This document shows positions 8,918-16,758 of a DNA stretch of 64,000 nt, in pieces (positions within the stretch are counted from its first letter, which is position 1; each line of letters opens with the position of its first letter). Where the stretch lies: contig NZ_QVMI01000023.1 of NCBI RefSeq assembly GCF_010500965.1, forward strand, positions 506 through 64,505, written 5' to 3'. The stretch comes from Bacteroides sp. 51. Its GTDB lineage: Bacteria; Bacteroidota; Bacteroidia; Bacteroidales; Bacteroidaceae. The translations under genes and the position numbers were made by a program. Under the pieces are notes generated by a model. That model saw only the letters and a list, made by a program, of their open reading frames with translations. It ran no database searches and had not been told where the DNA came from.

Positions 8918-9463
8918 ATGGAACAAGGCCAAATACAAAACCTCATCAATAAGTGCGCTAAAGGCGATACGAAAGCATTCGCTCTATTGGTGGCGGAGTT
9001 TCAACCGCTGGTCTACCGGCTGGCGTTCCGTTTGCTCTGCAATGAAGACGAGGCGCGGGATATGGTGCAGGAAACGTTCATAAAGGTTTGGCTTTCCATT
9101 GGCAGGTACGATGCTAAGTTCCGGTTTTCGACCTGGATATATAAGATAACAGCGAATACTTGCTACGACAAACTAAGAGCCGTGCAATTCCCGGCCGATG
9201 CAATAGATATTTCGACCGTGCCGTTGCTTTCGGGTGAGGACATTGAGAAGCATCTTATCAATCGCGAACTAAGGGAACTGATTATTGCATTGACCGCAGA
9301 GCTTACACCTGCCCAGCGATTGGTTTTCACCCTTCGCGACCTCGAGGAACTGGAAACAGCAGAGGTTGAAACCGTTACCGGACTCTCGGCGGCACAGATA
9401 AAAAGCAATCTTTACCTGGCGCGGAAATACATTCGCGAAAGGATTCAAATATTAAACATATAG
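8918..9463 (+). CDS. ECF RNA polymerase sigma factor (sigma-70 family)
   Basis: This 181-residue sigma factor has only regions 2 and 4, as expected for an extracytoplasmic-function sigma. Region 2 is seen at about 25-95 (Ala-Arg-Asp-Met-Val-Gln-Glu-Thr-Phe-Ile-Lys-Val-Trp, then Phe-Ser-Thr-Trp-Ile-Tyr-Lys-Ile-Thr-Ala-Asn). Region 4 is at about 125-180 (Leu-Thr-Pro-Ala-Gln-Arg-Leu-Val-Phe, with a helix-turn-helix near Leu-Ser-Ala-Ala-Gln-Ile-Lys-Ser-Asn-Leu). It redirects RNA polymerase to a stress or envelope regulon. The next gene begins two bases after its stop and encodes a membrane protein in the usual anti-sigma position. Confidence 0.92.
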   Translation: MEQGQIQNLINKCAKGDTKAFALLVAEFQPLVYRLAFRLLCNEDEARDMVQETFIKVWLSIGRYDAKFRFSTWIYKITANTCYDKLRAVQFPADAIDISTVPLLSGEDIEKHLINRELRELIIALTAELTPAQRLVFTLRDLEELETAEVETVTGLSAAQIKSNLYLARKYIRERIQILNI

Positions 9464-9465
9464 TT

Positions 9466-9912
9466 ATGAAAGGCGAAGATCAAAAATATAGGGAAATCAT
9501 ATCTATGATAAAGGACAACCCACCGGTTCTAAGGGACCCCGAAGCGTTAACGGCCGATGTGATGGGGCGTATTGATAAGCTCTCGCAAAGCCGGTCAAGC
9601 AGAAAACGGTTACTCGTTTCAGGTTGGATAGCGGCCATAGCAGCTACATTCCTACTTTGTTTCCTGCTGAACGAAACTATGTTTTATCCGGTAAATCAGT
9701 ATGACATAAAATCCGGTTCAACATATGGAGTACAGGCAACTTCCGGTATCAAAGCATCCGAAGCAACCTCTCCTCTACCCGACTTTATACAAAAGGATGT
9801 GGCTCCGGCCGACAAATACGAACTTTTACTTCCATGGATTAAAAATAAAAGAGAAACCCGGGCGAAACGTATGCAAATAAGAATTGACTTTCTGCTTCAT
9901 ACGGATTATTAG
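9466..9912 (+). CDS. Single-pass membrane protein, probable anti-sigma factor
   Basis: The 148-residue protein has a cytoplasmic N-terminal part of about 47 residues, one transmembrane helix at about 48-67 (Val-Ser-Gly-Trp-Ile-Ala-Ala-Ile-Ala-Ala) and an outer part of about 80 residues. The start is two bases after the sigma factor stop. Gene order and topology are those of anti-sigma factors that hold ECF sigmas at the membrane. No zinc-binding ZAS motif (HxxxCxxC) is visible, so the call rests on context. The C-terminus is Arg- and Lys-rich. Confidence 0.7.
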   Translation: MKGEDQKYREIISMIKDNPPVLRDPEALTADVMGRIDKLSQSRSSRKRLLVSGWIAAIAATFLLCFLLNETMFYPVNQYDIKSGSTYGVQATSGIKASEATSPLPDFIQKDVAPADKYELLLPWIKNKRETRAKRMQIRIDFLLHTDY

Positions 9913-9942
9913 CCTCTTATTTTCAACGAATTCATTAACATT

Positions 9943-11025
9943 ATGAAAACAAACAAATTTATTCCGATATGTCTGTTATTGATATGTATGACCTCATGCA
10001 ATACATATCATAAAATAAGTACCCGAATTAACCGCGACGGAACAATGGAGCGGGAAATCTCTACACTTGGCGATTCTGCTTTCATGGCCGATTACAGTAA
10101 CAAGAGTCCGTTTCTTTTCCAACTGGACGATACGTGGAAAATCACTCCCTACGACTCTACCGTTAGCGTAGATTTCCTTGACGACAAGATGAAATTTAAT
10201 GTCAAAGCTGCAAGAAAGTTCTCTTCCCTTGAGGCATTCAGGGAAGAAGTACGTCCCAAAGAAAATCTCGACCGATTGATACTACCTCGCGAGGAACTCA
10301 AAAAGAATTTCCGGTGGTTTTATACGTATTACACATACCAGGCTGTATATCCCACTATTGCAGATCGTTTACCTATTCCCCTGAGTTCATACCTGACGGA
10401 TAAGGAACAGCATATCCTTTTCCAAAGTGATATGACCGTATTCGAAGGCAGAAACGGCTATGAGATGTACAGTACGTTGGACGGGCTTTCCATCAAGTTC
10501 GAGAAATGGCTTCAACATTGTCAGTACGAAATAGCATGTACCGCATTGATGGATGAGCTTAAGCGTAACGGGGAGAACACGTATCATGCCCGGTTGGCCA
10601 GTGCACGCGACAGCATTTTCAACTCGATGGATTCAAAGATAAAGGATGACATCACCAACGATGGCGTTATATACTCTGTGTTCGATAAGTATTTCAAAAC
10701 TACGTTCTTCTCCGATTTCCAGTCGAAAAACAAAGAACGAATCAGTGAAATTGCAGAACAAAAAAGTAAATTGCTTGCACTGTTTGAGCACAATCTTTGC
10801 TTCAGCCTGGAGATGCCGGGGAAAGTGATAAATGCAAATACGGAATTGAGAGATAATAATGCTGTAGTTTGGAAAGTAGATGCTTATCGTTTTCTTGCAC
10901 ACGACTACATGCTGCAAGCTCAATCAAGAACATGCAACGTATGGGCGTTCCTGGTAACCGGATTGATTATACTGCTGGCGGTTTATTGTTTCGGCAGATT
11001 GTCTTTTCTTAGGAAGAGGGAGTAA
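9943..11025 (+). CDS. Lipoprotein with C-terminal membrane helix, unknown function
   Basis: The 360-residue protein has a clear lipoprotein signal (Ile-Cys-Met-Thr-Ser-Cys19) and, unusually, a second hydrophobic helix at about 332-352 followed by a basic tail (Arg-Lys-Arg-Glu). With both ends in membrane it is more likely an inner-membrane lipoprotein than an outer-membrane one. The middle is hydrophilic with mixed helix and strand and no recognised motif. It follows the ECF sigma and anti-sigma-like genes by 30 bp, so it may belong to the signal-sensing system or its regulon. Confidence 0.72.
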   Translation: MKTNKFIPICLLLICMTSCNTYHKISTRINRDGTMEREISTLGDSAFMADYSNKSPFLFQLDDTWKITPYDSTVSVDFLDDKMKFNVKAARKFSSLEAFREEVRPKENLDRLILPREELKKNFRWFYTYYTYQAVYPTIADRLPIPLSSYLTDKEQHILFQSDMTVFEGRNGYEMYSTLDGLSIKFEKWLQHCQYEIACTALMDELKRNGENTYHARLASARDSIFNSMDSKIKDDITNDGVIYSVFDKYFKTTFFSDFQSKNKERISEIAEQKSKLLALFEHNLCFSLEMPGKVINANTELRDNNAVVWKVDAYRFLAHDYMLQAQSRTCNVWAFLVTGLIILLAVYCFGRLSFLRKRE

Positions 11026-11097
11026 TTAATAAAAGAGATTTTACTACTTTTACCAGATATTGATGTAACCAGCAAGTTAACTGTGCGTCTAACAGAT

Positions 11098-12567
11098 ATG
11101 ATAAAAAAAGTAAATCTCAAATTCAGACTCATGGTGAGTCTCGGAATGTTACTTCTATTAACTTCCGGCTCACCCAATTCCAACCACTCTGTGGCGAAAA
11201 GAACAGTTATCGCCGGGGTGGTTGAGAACTTCACGGATGATAAAAACGTATTAATCATCAATTATTGCGACCCGTTGAGCGATGAACATCAATCAGCTCA
11301 AAATCTAAAAGAGTCTGCCGGATATTTTCATGCCGAACATGAATATATATTCGGTCAGAACATAACCATTCGTTATGCCAACCAATTTATCAATTTATTT
11401 GTTAGCCCGGGCGACTCTGTATTTGTAACCATCGATGCATCAAAAGTAAAAACAGAATTTAACCATGCTGTCACATTTTCCGGTGCCGGAGCAACAACAA
11501 ACAAAGAACTATTTCTTTGGACCAACCATATTTACAACAAGATTCCACTGAAGTTTGATAATCAGGCATCGCCCGATAACTATATAAAAAGTATAGAGCA
11601 GACTCTAAGTATCATTCAAGATTCCATACAATCTTACGACAGAAGAAACCACCTGAGCGATTTCATGAAAGAGTGGGCATTCGTTGACCATAAATTCATT
11701 CTGGCAAACTATATTATGGATTATCAGGGAGATCCGGACAGGTGGGCAATATTTACCCACCCGGTATTCGATGTATTCAATGAACATAATTTCCAAACCA
11801 TGTATTTCCAATATCACCTCATGGCATGCATAGGGGCGCTTATCCAGAAGAATAAAGAAATACCAGAGTTGATGCAAAAAGGGCAGTTGGCTCTGATGGT
11901 ACAAACGACAAAAGACAAATTGGTCGAAGCCACTCCCGAGGGCAGAGTCAGAGATGTTATGCTGTTCAGCCTATTAAAGAATCTGACAAAGGAAAAACCG
12001 GAGTTACACGACTCGCTGTCGGGAGTCAACACGTATTTCTCGGATGCCTTATTTTATGACAAACTGGTAGCACATGTCGAACAAATCAAAGGAAATAAAG
12101 TACAGCAGGTCGTAAAAACAGAAAAGGAACTGGATGGAATTATTTATCTGAACAACAACAATCCTGAGGAGCTTCAAAAGATTGACCTGTTGCCCTATCT
12201 CATCGAAAAGCACAAAAACAAAGTGTTGTATATTGACGTTTGGGCCACATGGTGCGGACCGTGCTTGAAAGGGATGGAAATGGCACCGGAGGTTCATAAA
12301 TATTTCAAAACAGAAGATGTTGTTTTCATCAATTTATGTCTGGAATCCAACATGAATCAATGGAAAAAGACAGTAGATAAATACCACATCGCCGGCGAGA
12401 ATTATTTCTTGGGAGATAATGCTTCCAAACTGTTCAGGGCAGCATATAATTTGTCAGGCTTCCCGTCTTATATGATTATCGACAAAACGGGAGGTTTACG
12501 TAATCCTGCGCCCGGAATCTCGAATCTGGAAGCGGTAATTGAAAAGATTGAGTCGTGCCTGAAATGA
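11098..12567 (+). CDS. TlpA/ResA-like thioredoxin-fold protein, exported
   Basis: This 489-residue protein has an N-terminal signal (hydrophobic Leu-Met-Val-Ser-Leu-Gly-Met-Leu-Leu-Leu-Leu), a long helical middle of unknown type (about 120-350) and a C-terminal thioredoxin fold (about 365-489). The active site Trp-Cys386-Gly-Pro-Cys389 marks it as a periplasmic thiol-disulfide protein; a cis-Pro region follows in Gly-Phe-Pro-Ser-Tyr. ATG at 11098 is preferred over the GTG at 11083 because it directly precedes the signal peptide. It lies 72 bp after the lipoprotein gene and is followed by a cluster of short repeats, so it is probably the last gene of the sigma factor operon. Confidence 0.85.
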   Translation: MIKKVNLKFRLMVSLGMLLLLTSGSPNSNHSVAKRTVIAGVVENFTDDKNVLIINYCDPLSDEHQSAQNLKESAGYFHAEHEYIFGQNITIRYANQFINLFVSPGDSVFVTIDASKVKTEFNHAVTFSGAGATTNKELFLWTNHIYNKIPLKFDNQASPDNYIKSIEQTLSIIQDSIQSYDRRNHLSDFMKEWAFVDHKFILANYIMDYQGDPDRWAIFTHPVFDVFNEHNFQTMYFQYHLMACIGALIQKNKEIPELMQKGQLALMVQTTKDKLVEATPEGRVRDVMLFSLLKNLTKEKPELHDSLSGVNTYFSDALFYDKLVAHVEQIKGNKVQQVVKTEKELDGIIYLNNNNPEELQKIDLLPYLIEKHKNKVLYIDVWATWCGPCLKGMEMAPEVHKYFKTEDVVFINLCLESNMNQWKKTVDKYHIAGENYFLGDNASKLFRAAYNLSGFPSYMIIDKTGGLRNPAPGISNLEAVIEKIESCLK

Positions 12568-12570
12568 AAA

Positions 12571-12742
12571 TTATCATACTACCCTGGCAGTCGCAGGGTA
12601 CTACCCTAGCCCGCTTTGGGTAGTATGGTAACATGCGTAGGGTAGTATGGTAAGAGTCGTAGGGTGGTATGGTAGCACGCTTATCATACTACCCAACGAG
12701 AACTAGGTTGGTATGGTAATTCCCTTAGGGTAGTAACGTAAG
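12571..12742. repeat. Cluster of degenerate GGGTAGTATGGTA repeats
   Basis: About eight copies of a short motif with core GGGTAGTATGGTA occur in both orientations with roughly 22-bp spacing: near 12575, 12594, 12617, 12639 and 12661, inverted at 12682, then 12706 and 12727. Copies are imperfect. The same motif family is found again at 40199-40365. The spacing and inverted copies would allow many alternative hairpins. It fills most of the gap between the TlpA-like gene and dnaX. Confidence 0.8.
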
Positions 12743-12817
12743 ATTCTCCCATTGCGATGACGAGAATTTTAAGTAGATTGACCCCTACAAAAAGTATGAA
12801 ACCTGAAAAATAATCCC

Positions 12818-12825
12818 TACTTTTG
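12818..12825 (+). promoter_or_regulatory. -7 promoter box for dnaX
   Basis: TACTTTTG matches TAnnTTTG and lies 27 bases upstream of the dnaX ATG at 12853, a typical leader length. A motif match without a clear -33 box. Confidence 0.5.
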
Positions 12826-12852
12826 TGAGAAATTGAATTCCCATTGCAACGT

Positions 12853-14796
12853 ATGGAAAACTATATTGTATCCGCCCGCAAGTACCGTCCGTCGACCTTC
12901 GAGTCGGTTGTGGGACAGCGGGCACTGACCACCACACTTAAAAACGCTATTGCGACGCAGAAGCTGGCCCATGCCTACCTCTTTTGTGGTCCGCGAGGCG
13001 TAGGTAAAACCACCTGTGCGCGTATTTTCGCCAAGACGATCAACTGCATGAACCTCACTGCCGAAGGAGAAGCCTGCAACCAGTGCGAATCGTGCGTGGC
13101 ATTCAACGAGCAGCGTTCGTATAACATTCACGAACTCGATGCGGCGTCGAACAACTCGGTCGACGATATCCGCCAGCTTGTGGAACAAGTACGCATCCCG
13201 CCACAGATCGGAAAGTACAAAGTATATATCATCGACGAGGTACACATGCTCTCGGCATCGGCCTTCAACGCCTTCCTCAAAACACTGGAAGAGCCGCCAA
13301 AGCACGCCATATTCATTCTGGCAACGACCGAGAAGCACAAGATCCTGCCCACCATCCTGTCGCGCTGCCAGATTTACGACTTCAACCGGATCAGCATTGA
13401 AGATACCGTAGGCCATCTGTCCTACGTTGCCGCCAAGGAAAACGTAAACGCCGAACCCGAAGCCCTGAACGTGATTGCGCTGAAAGCCGACGGAGGGATG
13501 CGCGATGCGCTATCTATCTTCGACCAGGTGGTGAGTTTCACGCAGGGAAATATCACCTACCAAAGCGTGATCGAGAACCTCAACGTGTTGGATTACGAAT
13601 ATTATTTCCGCCTGACGGACAACTTCCTTCAGAACAACGTATCCGAAGCGCTCCTGCTGTTCAACGATGTATTGAACCACGGGTTCGATGGCAGCCACTT
13701 CATTACCGGACTATCGTCGCACTTCCGCGACCTGCTTGTAGCTCGCGATACCGCCACGTTGGCATTGCTCGAAGTAGGCGCAAGCATCCGCCAACGCTAT
13801 CAGGAACAGGCACAGAAATGCCAGCCGCAATTCCTGTATCGCGCGATGAAACTGTGCAACGACTGCGATATGAACTATCGCAACAGCAAGAACAAACGAT
13901 TGCTGGTCGAACTCACCCTGATACAGGTAGCACAGATCACCATCGAGGGCGATGAAGCAGGCCATGGGCGTCGCCCTACACAGATTATAAAACCCATATT
14001 TACGCCCCCCGCAACAGGCGGCGAGGCGCCGCGCCCAAGTTCCCATGCGGATACTCAGATGGTAGCGACACATGTTGCGCAACAAGCGCAAGGAACAAAC
14101 CCAGTGGCTAACGGAACGGCAGCAGCTGTCCGCCAAGCCCCGGTTATACCACCTGCTCCTAAGGCAGGTACTATGAATGGAAATTCTTCCAACAATCAGG
14201 GAGAAACTCCGGAAAGCGCTAAGAAGGAAGAGCCAAAGCCTCAACACCTGCCCGATTTTATCGCCACCCTAACCAACGCCGGTACAACCAGTAGAGTAAT
14301 TCCCCGGGTTACTCCGGAAGCGATTTCAACATCGGCACGGAAAATCATGGCATATGAGCAAGCCCGCCTGAATCCGGGAGGAGCCTCGAACGGAATGCCA
14401 CAACAGCAACAAGCGCCTGTACAGGAAAGAGACTTCCCATTCGACGAAAGTGAACTGAATTTCTACTGGCAGGAGTTTGCAGCATTACTTCCACAGGAAC
14501 ACACGGCTATGGCTATGCGTATGCAAAACATGCGCGTAAAGCTGACAGACAAAGTTACCTTCGAAGTGGTGCTGGATAACGAATACGTAGTCAAAGAATT
14601 CATGCCCTTAAGGCCGAACATCATAGCTCACCTGAGGAAGCAACTCCGCAACCGCCAGGTAAACATGACAGTACGTATCAGTGAGGCTACGGAAAAGAAA
14701 ATGCCTATCGGAAAGGTAGAACGCTTTCAGGCTATGGCACAAAAGAACGAAGCGTTGCTGCAACTCAAAGAAGTTTTTGGGTTGGAGCTTTGGTAA
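12853..14796 (+). CDS. dnaX: DNA polymerase III subunits gamma/tau (clamp loader ATPase)
   Basis: This 647-residue clamp-loader ATPase loads the beta clamp and ties the polymerase to the replisome. Walker A is at 46-53 (Gly-Pro-Arg-Gly-Val-Gly-Lys-Thr), a four-Cys zinc module follows (Cys-Asn-Gln-Cys-Glu-Ser-Cys), then Ile-Ile-Asp-Glu-Val-His (Walker B) and Leu-Glu-Glu-Pro-Pro-Lys-His. The C-terminal third holds a Pro/Gln-rich linker and a tau-like tail. The ATG at 12853 is chosen because it is followed directly by the conserved Ser-Ala-Arg-Lys-Tyr-Arg-Pro; a TTG three codons earlier is less likely. No A-AAA-AAG slippery site was seen in the linker, so a separate gamma form by frameshift is not supported. 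Confidence 0.95.
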   Translation: MENYIVSARKYRPSTFESVVGQRALTTTLKNAIATQKLAHAYLFCGPRGVGKTTCARIFAKTINCMNLTAEGEACNQCESCVAFNEQRSYNIHELDAASNNSVDDIRQLVEQVRIPPQIGKYKVYIIDEVHMLSASAFNAFLKTLEEPPKHAIFILATTEKHKILPTILSRCQIYDFNRISIEDTVGHLSYVAAKENVNAEPEALNVIALKADGGMRDALSIFDQVVSFTQGNITYQSVIENLNVLDYEYYFRLTDNFLQNNVSEALLLFNDVLNHGFDGSHFITGLSSHFRDLLVARDTATLALLEVGASIRQRYQEQAQKCQPQFLYRAMKLCNDCDMNYRNSKNKRLLVELTLIQVAQITIEGDEAGHGRRPTQIIKPIFTPPATGGEAPRPSSHADTQMVATHVAQQAQGTNPVANGTAAAVRQAPVIPPAPKAGTMNGNSSNNQGETPESAKKEEPKPQHLPDFIATLTNAGTTSRVIPRVTPEAISTSARKIMAYEQARLNPGGASNGMPQQQQAPVQERDFPFDESELNFYWQEFAALLPQEHTAMAMRMQNMRVKLTDKVTFEVVLDNEYVVKEFMPLRPNIIAHLRKQLRNRQVNMTVRISEATEKKMPIGKVERFQAMAQKNEALLQLKEVFGLELW

Positions 14797-15603
14797 ATGA
14801 ATAAAATTATGAAAAACAGACAATGGAAACGGATAATTGCAGGGATACTTTTAGTAACCACCGTTGCATCTTGTTCGCTCATATCGAACAAGCAGGCCGA
14901 CTCCACTGTCCCCCCAATAGACCTGTACGCCAAGACCAAAGGCGAAGATCATGTATTTCTGGGAGCCAACGTACCATTTGGGACGCTACAAATCGGTCCA
15001 CAAACCCGGGGAACATCAACAGGCGTGGGGTATAATTATAACGACTCCATCATCACCGGTTTCATACTCTCCTACACTGGCGAAGACAAAGAAACGCTCG
15101 TCATCAACCACGAAAACGATATACGCTTCTTCCCATCGACAAAGAACGAACACGAAACCAAATTCACCCATCACTACGAAGTCGTAAAACCCGGATATTA
15201 TTCCATTTTCATGCACGAGGCCGACGTTGCCGTAGAACTGACGGCTACAAAACATACGGCATTTCAACGCTACTTCTTCCCGCCAACAGACAGTGTACAA
15301 GTTGTCATCGACAAACAACTAACACTGATCAATGACTCTACACTGACAGGAGAGACGCCTTCCACGCACTTCGTCGTTCAGTTCTCGCGCCCGGCAAAGG
15401 CAATACTAAAAGAGAACGCACACGAAACCAAATTTCTTTTTGATGCAACCGATAATGAGATGCTATATATAAAGGTAGCGGTGTCACCGGAAAGTGCTCA
15501 AAGTGCCCTATCCCATCTGGAAAGCGAACTCCCCGACTGGGACTATGAACGCATGGCAGCCCAGGCAAACCAAACCTGGAACGAGTATTTAATCAAAGAT
15601 TAA
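14797..15603 (+). CDS. Lipoprotein made only of a GH92 N-terminal domain
   Basis: This 268-residue protein starts with a lipoprotein signal (Thr-Val-Ala-Ser-Cys near residue 26). The rest matches, by eye, the beta-sandwich N-domain of GH92 alpha-mannosidases: Val-Pro-Phe-Gly-Thr-Leu-Gln-Ile-Gly-Pro, Gly-Tyr-Asn-Tyr-Asn-Asp-Ser-Ile-Ile-Thr-Gly-Phe, Pro-Gly-Tyr-Tyr-Ser-Ile and Val-Glu-Leu-Thr-Ala-Thr. It ends at the helix linker (Trp-Asn-Glu-Tyr-Leu) where the catalytic alpha/alpha barrel would begin; no barrel is encoded downstream. It is therefore unlikely to hydrolyse mannosides and may bind glycan, or be a relic. It begins directly at the dnaX stop (TAAATG) and overlaps the convergent next gene by 15 bases. 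Confidence 0.75.
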   Translation: MNKIMKNRQWKRIIAGILLVTTVASCSLISNKQADSTVPPIDLYAKTKGEDHVFLGANVPFGTLQIGPQTRGTSTGVGYNYNDSIITGFILSYTGEDKETLVINHENDIRFFPSTKNEHETKFTHHYEVVKPGYYSIFMHEADVAVELTATKHTAFQRYFFPPTDSVQVVIDKQLTLINDSTLTGETPSTHFVVQFSRPAKAILKENAHETKFLFDATDNEMLYIKVAVSPESAQSALSHLESELPDWDYERMAAQANQTWNEYLIKD

Positions 15604-16617
15604 TTCAAAATCGACCCGCACGGGAAGGTGATCGCTATATCCACCCAGATATCGCATACCGTTGTATGTACGGAAAGGCTGCTGTCCACCAAACTTCTCG
15701 TCTTCAACCAATAAAAAAGGCAGACGAACTACCCCGGCATGATCTTCAGTTGTAGAAAAACACGCTCCCGAATCTAATAATAAACCGGAAACGATCAGGT
15801 GATCCAATAAACCCCACTCGCCCTGATATTTGTAGGAGCCGTAAGCGTTCTCTGCCTCACCCGCAAGTAAGTGATACAACGTAGCCTCATCATTCTGTCC
15901 GACATCAGGCAACTTCACTCTTAGTACCTCGCTAATAGATCTATTCTCAGGGTAATCATTAAAATCTCCCATAATCAGTACCCGAGCCTCCCGGCGAACC
16001 AGAACCAAAGAATCGAATGCATTCCTCAACACCTGAGCAACTAACAAACGTTTATGTTCACTCTCCCGCTCTCCCCCCGAACGAGACGGCAAGTGGGCAA
16101 TCATAACATCTAGCGTATCGCCTGTCGGAACCAATCCGGTAACATGAAGTATATCTCTTGTAGGGCGCTCACCTGGTCCAAGATCGGGACGTATACTATT
16201 ATAATCCAGCAATTTAAACCTATCCCTCTGATATAGAAGCGCCACATCAATCCCGCGCTGATCGGCAGATTCGGTCATTACATATTGGTATTCGTGGGAT
16301 TTCAAAGCTGAATAACGGGTGAGATAACGCAAAACATTATCATTCTCAACCTCGCATAAACCGACCAGAGCAGGAGGTTCCCATTCGCCCACAGCCGTAA
16401 TCACCCGGGCAACATTAGTCATCTTCTTTTTATAACGCGAGAAGTTCCAACCACGCATGGATGCGGGAGTAAACTCCTCGTCTTGCTTCAAGGAGTCCCT
16501 TTGAGTATCGAATAGGTTTTCTACGTTCCAAAACATGACACGGAAGTTTTCCTTTTCCTGGGAATAGGCATAGGAAGAGCATAGAAAGGTCAAAAAGAAA
16601 ATAATACGAACCATCAA
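15589..16617 (-). CDS. Exported endonuclease/exonuclease/phosphatase-family protein
   Basis: The 342-residue protein has a signal peptide (about 1-19, ending Ser-Tyr-Ala-Tyr-Ser-Gln). The EEP fold is shown by Phe-Trp-Asn-Val-Glu-Asn-Leu-Phe-Asp at the N-terminus, Gly-Leu-Cys-Glu-Val-Glu (metal-binding Glu), Ala-His-Leu-Pro-Ser-Arg, Gly-Asp-Phe-Asn-Asp and the final Ser-Asp-His-Leu-Pro-Val. Members cleave phosphodiester or phosphomonoester bonds with Mg2+; the Gly-Asp-Phe-Asn-Asp and Ser-Asp-His motifs are the catalytic ones. The substrate (DNA, lipid or sugar phosphate) is unknown. Its end overlaps the convergent GH92-like gene by 15 bases, and a palindromic repeat lies upstream. Confidence 0.87.
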   Translation of the reverse strand: MMVRIIFFLTFLCSSYAYSQEKENFRVMFWNVENLFDTQRDSLKQDEEFTPASMRGWNFSRYKKKMTNVARVITAVGEWEPPALVGLCEVENDNVLRYLTRYSALKSHEYQYVMTESADQRGIDVALLYQRDRFKLLDYNSIRPDLGPGERPTRDILHVTGLVPTGDTLDVMIAHLPSRSGGERESEHKRLLVAQVLRNAFDSLVLVRREARVLIMGDFNDYPENRSISEVLRVKLPDVGQNDEATLYHLLAGEAENAYGSYKYQGEWGLLDHLIVSGLLLDSGACFSTTEDHAGVVRLPFLLVEDEKFGGQQPFRTYNGMRYLGGYSDHLPVRVDFELIFD

Positions 16618-16646
16618 TATTTGTCTAGTTTTGTCGTTATAATACT

Positions 16647-16715
16647 GTAGGGGCGGTTCGCGAACCGCCCGAAAATGGTCTCCTGTGTATTGGGCGGTTC
16701 GCGAACCGCCCCTAC
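16647..16715. repeat. Nested palindromic repeat
   Basis: Two 24-base arms (16647-16670 and 16692-16715) are perfect reverse complements. Each arm also contains a 20-bp self-palindrome, GGGCGGTTCGCGAACCGCCC. The loop is 21 bases. Upstream of both neighbouring - strand genes' likely promoters, the element could form one long hairpin or two small ones. It resembles intergenic palindromes dispersed in many gut bacterial genomes. Confidence 0.82.
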
Positions 16716-16758
16716 GGTTGTATTTCTAAACCTAGCGCGGTGCCTCACCGCTCACCGT

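Noticed and set aside
8689-8949. 86-codon - strand gene between the AraC and sigma factor genes
   Set aside because: Overlaps both neighbours and the promoter region, with low-complexity translation; no support.
12571-12742. CRISPR array or rRNA-like structure
   Set aside because: Motifs occur in both orientations, are imperfect and have spacers shorter than the repeats; no cas gene is present.
12817-13416. 199-codon open frame on the - strand
   Set aside because: Antisense to the start of dnaX, including its Walker A region; no independent evidence.
14221-14240. Programmed frameshift site in dnaX producing gamma
   Set aside because: The A-rich stretch here is AAGAAGGAAGAG type, not the A-AAA-AAG slippery heptamer, and no strong downstream stem was seen.
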